Positions 27,440-35,280 of a stretch of 64,000 nt of DNA are shown here, one piece after another (position 1 is the stretch's first letter; every line of letters starts with the position of its first letter). The notes below the pieces were generated by a model, which was not told the DNA's origin, made no database searches, and saw only the letters and a list, made by a program, of their open reading frames with translations. Position numbers and translations under genes: made by a program. Source of the stretch: Acidobacteriota bacterium (GTDB taxonomy: Bacteria > Acidobacteriota > Terriglobia > Acidiferrales > UBA7541); the NCBI GenBank assembly GCA_003225295.1, contig QHYZ01000065.1:1-64000 (forward strand), written 5' to 3'.

Positions 27440-28612
27440 CTAACCCCCAAATTGAATTCGCGCGCGCAAATCAGCAGTGGCGCCAACATCTGTGGCCAGT
27501 CCAGCAGTGCCCACAACCGTCGCCTGACCTCCGACTTGGAAATTCGCATTACTGCCAGTGGCGAGGGGCAAAGAGGGAGTAGGAGGCAAGAGATTGTTGG
27601 TGTTCAGGGTGAAAGTAGGCGCTTGTGTGGAAACGCGCAATCCGGCAAACGCGCCGTCCGTGGCGGACACGCCTGCGGAAGCCGCACTAGCGGAAATTCC
27701 GAGGCCCGCTGATCCCGAGACTCCACCGCCAATGCCGGCCGAAGCGGATCCGCCAACGCCAATTCCGGCGCTGCCGCCAATTCCAATCCCCGCTCCGCCA
27801 CTGACTCCGATTCCTGCCCCGCCGGAAATTCCAATTCCCGCACCACCGCTAATTCCGATTCCTGCTCCGGCTCCAGCGGATATACCTGCTCCGCGTGTGG
27901 CAAAGGCGACTGGCGGCCCGAGCTGAATAGAACCACTTACGCTCAGAGATGCCCCGGCACTAAACCTCATGCTGGCCTGCCCGTTGAGCGTTGCGAGCCC
28001 TCTCGCGGCATTCGGGTCGCCGGCAAGCGTCGCGGCCGATTGAGCATTCTGGCTGCCACTATTTCCGCCGCCACTACCATTTCCAGTCGGAACATCCACG
28101 ATGCTGGAGTCCGCCGGCTGTCCCACAGCCGCCGTTTTGTCAGCGTCGGACGAAAACACTCGGTCTTGCTGCACCAGGGAAATATTGACGCTGGCTCGCA
28201 GAGGTACGCCGTCAGCTGAAAAAAAATCCAGCGTCTCTTTGTAGGACTCCATCATTCCCTGAAATTTGTAAATTCCCCACTCGAAAATAAGAATCGGAGC
28301 CACCAGCTTCTTCCCGCTCGAAGCCTTGGCATCCGGGCTCATGAACGCGGCAATTTGAGAGGTGGTTACCCGCACATCGTGGCCCGTAGAAGTCTCATCG
28401 AAGACCAGATCCATGGACAGCTTCCCTGTGCTCTGCGTAATGACTTGCTTCTTGTTCTTTCCGCTTCCTTCTTCTTTCAGAGTGTTGCTGGCCGTATATT
28501 GCAAGGACACAGGATTGAAATGGACTGGGATCTCCTTGGCTTTCTGCGCCTGGCCTCCGACGACCGGCGTAATCGTCGCCTTTTTTAGGGCAATACGCGG
28601 AATTCCGCTCAT
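27440..28612 (-). CDS. CIS_tube protein (Pvc7-like) with Gly-Ile repeat tail instead of LysM
   Basis: A 390-residue protein. The N-terminal ~160 residues (IPVHFNPVSLQYTASNTLKE, LSMDLVFDETSTG, LIFEWGIYKFQGMMESYKE, GVPLRASVNISLVQ) are the CIS_tube domain of Pvc7-type proteins, which cap the tube at the baseplate. Homologues usually continue into a LysM domain. Here residues ~225-330 are instead a low-complexity run of GAGIGISGG-like units, followed by a Ser/Thr/Pro/Leu tail. The repeat may form a glycine-rich solenoid or flexible spacer. Overlaps the upstream tube gene in ATGA. Confidence 0.88.
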   Translation of the reverse strand: MSGIPRIALKKATITPVVGGQAQKAKEIPVHFNPVSLQYTASNTLKEEGSGKNKKQVITQSTGKLSMDLVFDETSTGHDVRVTTSQIAAFMSPDAKASSGKKLVAPILIFEWGIYKFQGMMESYKETLDFFSADGVPLRASVNISLVQQDRVFSSDADKTAAVGQPADSSIVDVPTGNGSGGGNSGSQNAQSAATLAGDPNAARGLATLNGQASMRFSAGASLSVSGSIQLGPPVAFATRGAGISAGAGAGIGISGGAGIGISGGAGIGVSGGAGIGIGGSAGIGVGGSASAGIGGGVSGSAGLGISASAASAGVSATDGAFAGLRVSTQAPTFTLNTNNLLPPTPSLPLATGSNANFQVGGQATVVGTAGLATDVGATADLRARIQFGG

Positions 28613-29130
28613 AGCGTGGATATCCTCACGTCGATAAGACTGAGTCCTTCATGCGCCAGGTGCAGCTCTTCGACACCGATCTCCGAGTTCTTGGCACTCA
28701 GGTCGGCCGCTTTGAATTTGACGGGCAACGCTTTCTGAAGCTTCCAGGAAAGAATTCCTTTTCCCGTTGTATCGAACATCGTGATCGTTGCAACCAGACG
28801 GTATGCGTAACTGCCGTTGCCGACCATCTCGAACCATTTGTACAAATCCCGCGTCTTGGTCATGCCTCGCTTTAGAACTACTGTTGCAAACGTGACTGGT
28901 CCGGAGCGCTGATTGACGCCATAGTTCAGCCCGCCTTCTTTGATTACTTTGGGTTCCATCGTGGCTTCCAGACCCGTGCACTCTGAAAAGGCTCCGCTGC
29001 ACAAAGGAACGGCGGAAGCAGCACCGCCACCGATGGGGTCGGTATCAAAGTCCACTTGAAAACGGAACACATGCAGGGGATCGAGCCGGTTTTCCGGAAT
29101 GTTCGCGGGAACAGTCGGCCTGCTGCTCAT
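28609..29130 (-). CDS. Tail tube protein, gp19-type (Pvc5-like)
   Basis: A 173-residue protein with the T4 gp19/Hcp-like tube pattern: PLHVFRFQVDFDTD, FSECTGLEATMEPKVIKEGG, VTFATVVLKRGMTKTRDLYK, ending IGVEELHLAHEGL. It lies after the second sheath gene and before CIS_tube, the place of Pvc5, which forms the first specialised tube ring above the hub. It is longer than the main tube protein (147 residues), with an extended Pro-rich N-terminus. Both ends overlap their neighbours in ATGA. Confidence 0.92.
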   Translation of the reverse strand: MSSRPTVPANIPENRLDPLHVFRFQVDFDTDPIGGGAASAVPLCSGAFSECTGLEATMEPKVIKEGGLNYGVNQRSGPVTFATVVLKRGMTKTRDLYKWFEMVGNGSYAYRLVATITMFDTTGKGILSWKLQKALPVKFKAADLSAKNSEIGVEELHLAHEGLSLIDVRISTL

Positions 29131-30572
29131 GCGGCCTCGCCCACCGGCTCTAATACCTGCCGGTCTTCGTTCATCACCAAAACAATCGTTATCGTGTCGA
29201 TTGGCGCTGCCGGATCGAGCTGTACGATGGCGATCATGCGACCCACGTCCAGGTCGTTCTGGGTCATCGTGGTTCGATCACATCTCACGCTGAACGCTTC
29301 GTCCGGTGAGCTTCCGCGCAATGCTCCCGCGTGATACAACCCGAGTAGAAAAGTATTTAACCGCTGGCGCACTGTTGCCCAGGCTTGTTCGCCCGATGGT
29401 TCGAACGTGACGTCCTCCCCGATGCGCCGCGCCGTTCGAACTACGGTGGCGAGCAATCTGCTGACACTTCCTGGGCGGAAAGTTTCAGTGCTGCTCATGG
29501 TTACGTCAGTAAGGAGACGCAAGCCAAGAGGTGTAGGCCCCACCAGACAAATGTTTTTCTCCAGACGGTTTTGTTCCTCCCGACTTAGTTCCGGAGATAG
29601 GCCGGCAATGTCCCCCACACCAAAATTAGCGGCGGTCTGGTAGGTGCCACTAATTAAAGCGTTTCGCGCCAGGATTCCGGTGAGCGCTCCGTCAGGAGGT
29701 TCAAGATTGTCCGCCAACGAAATTGATCCGGAAGTGCGGACCCAGGGGTAGGTGAGCTGCAGAAACGCAGTCGACCGGAGTCCTGTGAAATTAATGGACT
29801 TCTGGGGCAGCGGAACGGCTGCGACGAATTCCGTTTCGCGGTTTCGCCGCGCTAGAGTATCAGTGACAAGATTCACCGCCGCTGCCCAATCCGCGTAGCC
29901 CGCGTCGTCACAGCGCGGAGCGCGGATATCGCGCACGGTTAGGTCCGGCGGAGGAGCGGGAAGCTCCACGGAACACTCTGCGAAAACTTCGGCAGGGCCG
30001 GGAGGTGGGGTGGCCAAGGGTACGCGCGTGCGATCCAAGCTAACTGTTTCCGTTAAGTCAGGAAGGCAAATAAAGGAAACGTCCGGCAAGCCAAAAAGGT
30101 GCCCAACGCCGTGCCATGATTCGCGATCCGCTGGCGAGGGATCGAAGTGAAACGGATACCCGGGAATCAGGAGACTCACGGATTGCATTCGAGTTGGCCG
30201 CAGCGCCTCGAGCGGCGCTGGATCGCCCGCTCGGACTACGTAACAACGTCGACCACCCTGGGAAAAGAACGAACGGACCGCTGCGCCCAGGTAAGTGGAA
30301 CCGTCCCGGTCAGAAGACGTTCTCTGTTCCCAGGCGAAGAGCTGATCGAACTGCTTCCAGCTCTCGAGGAGTATCGGGATATCCAACAATGTATTGAGGC
30401 GGCTGGCGTATCGCGGGGCCGTCCAGCCACGTTCTTTCAGCCACTGCAAAATCGAAGCTGGCAAGATGGCCCCGCTGCGCATCGGAACAAACCCCACCAT
30501 CAGCGCAATGTCCATGCGGTTCGGAGCACTGGGAGCGATGGGAGCCTGCTCGTCGAATCGGAGTCCGGGCAT
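29127..30572 (-). CDS. Second tail sheath protein (Pvc3/Pvc4-like)
   Basis: A 481-residue sheath paralogue. The C-terminal domain has FEPSGEQAWATVRQRLNTFL and AFSVRCDRTTMTQNDLDVGR, matching the large sheath's FEPNGEALWYNIQQTISSFL and FFVRCDRTTMTQADLDNGR. The N-terminal half is divergent: it lacks the usual APGVYVEE opening and has a Pro-rich middle. Several sheath proteins are normal in eCIS, where minor forms connect the sheath to the baseplate. It starts 17 bp after the tube gene and overlaps the next. Confidence 0.9.
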   Translation of the reverse strand: MPGLRFDEQAPIAPSAPNRMDIALMVGFVPMRSGAILPASILQWLKERGWTAPRYASRLNTLLDIPILLESWKQFDQLFAWEQRTSSDRDGSTYLGAAVRSFFSQGGRRCYVVRAGDPAPLEALRPTRMQSVSLLIPGYPFHFDPSPADRESWHGVGHLFGLPDVSFICLPDLTETVSLDRTRVPLATPPPGPAEVFAECSVELPAPPPDLTVRDIRAPRCDDAGYADWAAAVNLVTDTLARRNRETEFVAAVPLPQKSINFTGLRSTAFLQLTYPWVRTSGSISLADNLEPPDGALTGILARNALISGTYQTAANFGVGDIAGLSPELSREEQNRLEKNICLVGPTPLGLRLLTDVTMSSTETFRPGSVSRLLATVVRTARRIGEDVTFEPSGEQAWATVRQRLNTFLLGLYHAGALRGSSPDEAFSVRCDRTTMTQNDLDVGRMIAIVQLDPAAPIDTITIVLVMNEDRQVLEPVGEAA

Positions 30573-30589
30573 TTAAAGGTTCTCCAGAC

Positions 30590-31033
30590 TTAGGCGGCGG
30601 CCAGATCCAGGCCTTCCGAGGAGAGCACCAACTCCTCCATGGCAACGTCGCCTCCGCCTTTTGCGGCTAAGGTTGGCCCGGTATATTTCAGCGGAATTAC
30701 ACTGTGGAGGTTCCACGTCTGGACATTCTTTCCGGCTTCGTCCCGCAACGTGATGGAAACCTCCTTTTTGGCGTCCGGACCTTTGATCCTCGTATCCTGG
30801 ATCCAGGACCACAGATCGGCTGAGTTCACGATGCCGCGCTTCAGGGTCACATCGCCCACTTTGTGGATTCCTTGCACCTTGCGCGCGTGATTGAGCTTCT
30901 CGTTTCCGGTGCGGTATTCAGCGACCGTAATTTCCGTTTGCAATCCGGAAACATCGGAAAATCCGCCGAATGCTTCACCGGTCCCGACGGTCACGATGAA
31001 ATTAAATGCTGCATAGGGTGTAGTCCGCGCCAT
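30590..31033 (-). CDS. Main tail tube protein, gp19-type (Pvc1-like)
   Basis: A 147-residue gp19-family tube protein: YAAFNFIVTVGTGEAFGGFS, SGLQTEITVAEYRTGNE, VGDVTLKRGIVNSADLWSWI and the C-terminal VAMEELVLSSEGL. These are the standard inner-tube contacts of contractile particles (same fold as Hcp). It follows the large sheath by 32 bp, a longer gap than elsewhere in the operon, which may allow a strong ribosome site for an abundant protein (GAGGCAATGAG precedes the ATG). Confidence 0.95.
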   Translation of the reverse strand: MARTTPYAAFNFIVTVGTGEAFGGFSDVSGLQTEITVAEYRTGNEKLNHARKVQGIHKVGDVTLKRGIVNSADLWSWIQDTRIKGPDAKKEVSITLRDEAGKNVQTWNLHSVIPLKYTGPTLAAKGGGDVAMEELVLSSEGLDLAAA

Positions 31034-31065
31034 TTCTCATTGCCTCCTCTCTTGTATTTTTACCG

Positions 31066-33348
31066 TTAACTCTTTGCATCCGCAGTTTTCTGCCCGATGC
31101 GGAATATCACGAACTCCGCGGGTTTGATGGCGGCGACACCGACGAGACAAATCAGCCGTCCGTTATCGAGGTCCGCTTGCGTCATGGTGGTGCGATCGCA
31201 GCGGACAAAAAAAGCCTCTTGTTGCGTTGCCCCCAGCAACGCTCCGCTCACCCACTCGTTGTACAGGAAGGAAGAGATTGTTTGCTGGATGTTGTACCAG
31301 AGCGCTTCACCATTGGGCTCGAAGACAGCCCACTGGGTGCCGTAATCGATGGAAGCTTCGAGGTAGTTGAAATACCGCCGGATGTTTACATAAACCCACT
31401 CGGGATCCGAACTTGCCGTGCGCGCTCCCCACACGCGATATCCGCGGCCGGGGAAGAATCGCAGGCAATTTACCCCCAGAGGATTGAGCACTTCTTGCTG
31501 AGCGAAATTTATGTCCTTCTCAAAACGCAGGGCGTCCTGCACAACTTCGTTAGCCGGAGCCTTGAAGACTCCGCGTTCCACGTCCGTCCGCGCATAAATA
31601 CCGCACACGAACCCGGAAGGCGGAAGCAACAACTCTCGCGGAATCTGATCCTGGCCGGGACGGAACAGCGGATTGGGGACTACGACCCAGGGATAGTAGA
31701 GTGCCGCGTAAGAGGAATCGATCTTACCTCTCGCTGTTCGCACATCGGATACTTCCTGGTCATGCTTGGAATCGAGCACCGCGATGCGGTAGGCGCGGCG
31801 TCTTTCGGCGTGATTGATCAGGGCGTTCTGCGCACCTTCGTATGCGCTATCAAACGCGGAGTGGCCTGGCGCTGCGACGATGGAGATATCGTCCAGTTTC
31901 TCGAAGCACGCCAGAGCATCCACGTAGCTTTGCGGTATGGGGTCGCTGCCGTCATTGCCGCCGGTGAGCGAAAATGTGGGCGGTTGGCCGCCACCGAAGA
32001 AAGCGGTTCGCAAATCGAACGCGGTTACCGCACTTCCGACGGTAATACCAAACGCATTTTCAAGGTCGGCGACCCGCCGCGTCTGCTTCATCGCCATCAC
32101 CGTTCCTATAAAGCTCGGATGAAGCGTGTCCAACCCCATGCCCTGGAAGGATGCTGTATGCAGGTCCTTGTCGGTGGTCAGCACATTAACGGTAACGAAA
32201 TCGGCAGGTTGCTTCTTGGGTGTGTCGCCTGGCTGCAACCCACTCAAGTCAAGCTGGGTGTTGCTCGCGTCCATCCAGGTCGTTCCGTGTTTCACATAGA
32301 ACGCGTTGGTTCCCGCGCCGGAACCTGACGCCAGATTCGTGTCGAGACCCAGCGCCACCTGTGCAGCTCCTGCTTTCACTGCCAAGGTCTTCCCGGCACC
32401 GATATCCGTCCCGGTCAGAACGAGTTTTCCGGATGCTGCGGCGAGACTGGCCCGGACTGCCACACTAGCCGCCGAAAGGAGACTATTGATCTCGTCTGCC
32501 GTTACCTTGCTTAGATCCCCGACGTCATTGGCTGCAATGCTCGCCCCGGAAGCCGTTGTATTCGCCGCAAAACCAAATGTGGCGTTGGCGGTCACGATCA
32601 CTGAGGAGAGTTTTCCTTTCCTGTCGCTGCCAATGGCCAATTTTTGGTCTGCCGTGCGGTGGGCATATCCACCAATGAGCGCTGCGTTGACGAAGTCCAC
32701 GAGGTCCGCACGGGCGATGCTTGCCACCGCTTCCGCCGGCTCCCCGTGAAAGTGGATGGCCGGTGCGTCGGTCCCATTCACCGTCAAAACCAGAGTGCTA
32801 TCTTCCGGAGGTGAGAAGGGCGCCATACCCCCAGAAACTTGCGCCGGCTGAGCGACCGTGTCCCCACCGAGGCGCAGCATTGTGCCCGCCACCGCTTTGT
32901 CCATGCTCAGCTTTGTGGCTGGTGAATACTGCAGCGTCGCGCTGATCGTGCCGTTGCCCGCGTCTCCTTGAAAGCGAGCTTTGAAAAAAGTCTGCTTGGT
33001 GACATCCGTTCCGCCATTGGTAAGGTCCGCTGTTGAAGCGGTACCAGTTCCGTCGGTGCGAGCCAGGAAGGCGCGCGACACATAAAGCCGGCTGCCTCCA
33101 TTGTCGAAAAAAGCGTTGACCGCGTGCGCCAGGTAGTTGATCCGATCGCTTAGGCCCCACAAATTGTCGATGCCGCCATAGATCCGTTCAAAATCCGGGA
33201 AGCTGGTGAGAATCTCAGGAGTTCCGCCTATCGGCCCCTTGCGAGTGAGGCCCGCAAACGCGGTTGTGCTCGTTCCCACGCCTTCGATCGATTTCGCTCG
33301 GAAGCTTGTTTCTTCGACGTACACACCAGGAGCTAGATATTCAGGCAC
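31066..33348 (-). CDS. Main tail sheath protein with large inserted domain
   Basis: A 760-residue protein. It opens YLAPGVYVEETSFRAKSIEG, the sheath start, and closes with EASIDYGTQWAVFEPN and FFVRCDRTTMTQADLDNGRL, the C-terminal core. Pvc2-type sheaths are ~350-450 residues; this one has roughly 300 extra residues at ~100-400, rich in Ala/Gly/Ser/Thr with short strands (TLQYSPATKLS, LTVNGTDAPAIHFHG, ASGKLVLTGTDIGAGKTLAV). Inserts of this kind sit on the outer surface of sheaths. It is the likely contractile layer. It starts 40 bp after the preceding gene. Confidence 0.93.
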   Translation of the reverse strand: MPEYLAPGVYVEETSFRAKSIEGVGTSTTAFAGLTRKGPIGGTPEILTSFPDFERIYGGIDNLWGLSDRINYLAHAVNAFFDNGGSRLYVSRAFLARTDGTGTASTADLTNGGTDVTKQTFFKARFQGDAGNGTISATLQYSPATKLSMDKAVAGTMLRLGGDTVAQPAQVSGGMAPFSPPEDSTLVLTVNGTDAPAIHFHGEPAEAVASIARADLVDFVNAALIGGYAHRTADQKLAIGSDRKGKLSSVIVTANATFGFAANTTASGASIAANDVGDLSKVTADEINSLLSAASVAVRASLAAASGKLVLTGTDIGAGKTLAVKAGAAQVALGLDTNLASGSGAGTNAFYVKHGTTWMDASNTQLDLSGLQPGDTPKKQPADFVTVNVLTTDKDLHTASFQGMGLDTLHPSFIGTVMAMKQTRRVADLENAFGITVGSAVTAFDLRTAFFGGGQPPTFSLTGGNDGSDPIPQSYVDALACFEKLDDISIVAAPGHSAFDSAYEGAQNALINHAERRRAYRIAVLDSKHDQEVSDVRTARGKIDSSYAALYYPWVVVPNPLFRPGQDQIPRELLLPPSGFVCGIYARTDVERGVFKAPANEVVQDALRFEKDINFAQQEVLNPLGVNCLRFFPGRGYRVWGARTASSDPEWVYVNIRRYFNYLEASIDYGTQWAVFEPNGEALWYNIQQTISSFLYNEWVSGALLGATQQEAFFVRCDRTTMTQADLDNGRLICLVGVAAIKPAEFVIFRIGQKTADAKS

Positions 33349-33388
33349 GTGCTACCTCCTCACAAAAGAGCTTGCCACTCGTCCAGTT

Positions 33389-34081
33389 TCAGGCGATCGT
33401 GACATTCAGTTCTGTAACCAAAACTCTGCCCGCCGCGAGTTTCGCCGCTGTCGTGGACGACGGGAGCGCGCTCTTGCGCGCGTCCAAATCATCCGGATCC
33501 GGAACGCCAGACAGTGCCGGATCAAAAATGGTTTGGATACTCACATCAATCTCTGTGGCCATCACCGCGCCGGTTCCGGAATCAAACGTGGTCACGGGAA
33601 CTCCAGGGACCAGCACCAGTGCTTCACCGCGAGCGTCGGACATTCCCTTGGCTAGGAGAGTGTGATCGCTGGTGTTTGCTACTCGAATGAGTGCACCCGC
33701 CAGGACCGTAGCTGTGCCAGCTTTTTTGACGCTGGCGCGGATGATGGCCCACCCGGGAGAGGCCGGCGCCAAAGGAGAGGGAAGCAGAAGGACGTCTTGC
33801 GGCTGAAAAATCGAAGTCGCCTGGCTCGCATGCGTTGGGTCAGGATCGCGGGGCAGCGTCACCGTAAATTGCCGCGACAAATAGTTCGATGTGGGATCGC
33901 TAACCGTAAAAACCACTGCGCCACTCGCGGGAGCATCCCAGATTACAAACAAGTTTGATCGATTGCGGCGCACCAGAACATTTGGGGACTGCACGTTCAA
34001 GTTGCCGTTGACCTTTGTCAACGTCGTGCCATCCAGGAAGCGCACCGCGCCCATCACTCGGGTTTGTGCCAGGTCAGGCAT
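33389..34081 (-). CDS. eCIS-associated protein, unknown, strand-rich
   Basis: The ATG at 34081 overlaps the DUF4255 stop (TGATG) and gives 230 residues. Two strand-rich halves are visible: residues ~10-70 (MGAVRFLDGTTLTKVNG, LFVIWDAPASGAVVFTV) and ~100-230 (IIRASVKKAGTATVLAGALI and GMSDARGEALVLVPGVPV), the second like a carboxypeptidase-regulatory or Cna-B sandwich. No signal peptide or membrane segment. Its place between the tail terminator and the sheath suggests a cap or collar function, or a coat of the sheath. I do not recognise the family. Confidence 0.75.
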   Translation of the reverse strand: MPDLAQTRVMGAVRFLDGTTLTKVNGNLNVQSPNVLVRRNRSNLFVIWDAPASGAVVFTVSDPTSNYLSRQFTVTLPRDPDPTHASQATSIFQPQDVLLLPSPLAPASPGWAIIRASVKKAGTATVLAGALIRVANTSDHTLLAKGMSDARGEALVLVPGVPVTTFDSGTGAVMATEIDVSIQTIFDPALSGVPDPDDLDARKSALPSSTTAAKLAAGRVLVTELNVTIA

Positions 34082-34659
34082 CACGACGAGACCTCGCTGT
34101 AGAGCAAATCCTTTTCCACCACCGGCGGTCCGCCAGTCTCCGGGTCGCGGTCAATGCGGACGACTCGCGCCGTGTACGAAACGCTCAAACGATACTTGGG
34201 CAGCAGAAGGTCCCAGATACGCATTAGTTCCTCGTTGCTGAGCTCCGCTGGAATCATGTGCACGATGTCTCCGGGGTTCCATCCCGCTTCCGGTGAGAGT
34301 GAAGAACTGTCCAGGACGGGATGCATCTGCAATTGCAACAACGCCCAGGACAACACCGTGTGCTCAACCAGAGCGGTGTCGGCCCAGACCGTCAACAAAT
34401 AATGCAGATCGATGGAGAGCGGCGCCCCGGCATCCGAGCGATCGTTCGGCCGGGGCCGTCCGCGCAGAAACTCGTTTTGCGTGATTCGAAACAAGAAGAG
34501 TGATAGCGCGTTCCTCGGATCGGGACCTTCCGCCAACTCGCCGCTGGATATCAATCGAAAGTCCATCGGGTGATCGGTACGTAGAGGCTCCGGATATGCA
34601 TTCCGCAGATAGGTCACCAACGAATTGCCGACTGAGTGGGTTGCGAAGACGTTGGCCAT
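34081..34659 (-). CDS. DUF4255 tail terminator (Pvc16-like)
   Basis: A 192-residue protein with the DUF4255 pattern: VGNSLVTYLRNAYPE, LSLFLFRITQNEFLR, LSIDLHYLLTVWADTALVEH and the late MRIWDLLLPKYRLSVSYTARVVRID. Pvc16/DUF4255 proteins cap the distal end of tube and sheath and fix particle length. In Photorhabdus PVCs this gene is last; here it is among the first of the operon, 3 bp after a winged-helix gene. Confidence 0.9.
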   Translation of the reverse strand: MANVFATHSVGNSLVTYLRNAYPEPLRTDHPMDFRLISSGELAEGPDPRNALSLFLFRITQNEFLRGRPRPNDRSDAGAPLSIDLHYLLTVWADTALVEHTVLSWALLQLQMHPVLDSSSLSPEAGWNPGDIVHMIPAELSNEELMRIWDLLLPKYRLSVSYTARVVRIDRDPETGGPPVVEKDLLYSEVSS

Positions 34660-34662
34660 AGT

Positions 34663-35136
34663 TCAGTCGTTCAGAAACTCCCGGATGCTATCGAGATGCG
34701 CTTCGTCCAAACCGTACAGAGTGCTGCTGGGGCTTCGCTTGGTGACCAGAATCCAACCTCGCTGCACCAGCTCGTCCAGCGCCTCTTGCACATCTGCGAC
34801 ACCCGGCGTTTGCCGCGAATCCACCAGCCACCATTCGATGATTCCCTGCAACGTGTCTTTCGCATGTGGATGCTGGGTCAGGTAGTTGAGAATTCCTCGC
34901 TGCACCTGACTTCTATTGTCGGGCTTAGCAATAATGTGCTTCCACTCCTCCAGCAGCTTGAAAGCAATTGAACTACCACGATGAACCGCTTTGTTTTCAG
35001 AGGCGCATCTGAGGAGGTGCGGCTTTCGCGTCGCACCTGCGCGAGACTCACGCGTCACAACTTCTTGGAAATATGGGCTCAAGGCCATGCGGCTTTCGCG
35101 GCAAAAGAGCGCGGCATATTCGTGGCAGCCCTGCAT
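34663..35136 (-). CDS. Winged-helix-like small protein at the head of the eCIS operon
   Basis: A 157-residue frame; the start could be the ATG at 35136 or at 35088 and neither has a clear ribosome site. The C-terminal ~100 residues (VQRGILNYLTQHPHAKDTLQ, VADVQEALDELVQRGWILVT) look like a winged-helix domain: helix, helix, recognition helix, then a GWILVT wing. The N-terminal ~55 residues are Arg/Ser-rich and look disordered. Winged-helix genes sit beside several eCIS tail terminators. It could regulate the operon or be a structural adaptor. Translation of this frame is likely given the 3-bp gap to the next gene. Confidence 0.65.
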   Translation of the reverse strand: MQGCHEYAALFCRESRMALSPYFQEVVTRESRAGATRKPHLLRCASENKAVHRGSSIAFKLLEEWKHIIAKPDNRSQVQRGILNYLTQHPHAKDTLQGIIEWWLVDSRQTPGVADVQEALDELVQRGWILVTKRSPSSTLYGLDEAHLDSIREFLND

Positions 35137-35280
35137 CGAAGCTTGCGCAAAGCACGGCCGCTAGCGTCGAAGGATTCAGTGGAGATCAAATCTCAGAGTA
35201 CGAATCGGCGTTGACGTGCACATGGTCGCTCGCATCGGCGGCGCAGCGTCTGCTTCGGCAACTTCATGGTGGGTTATCAC

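Noticed and set aside
35137-35280. Sigma54 (-24/-12) promoter before the eCIS operon
   Set aside because: The best candidate (GGCCGTGCTTTGC on the minus strand) has 9 rather than 10 bases between GG and GC and a poor consensus.
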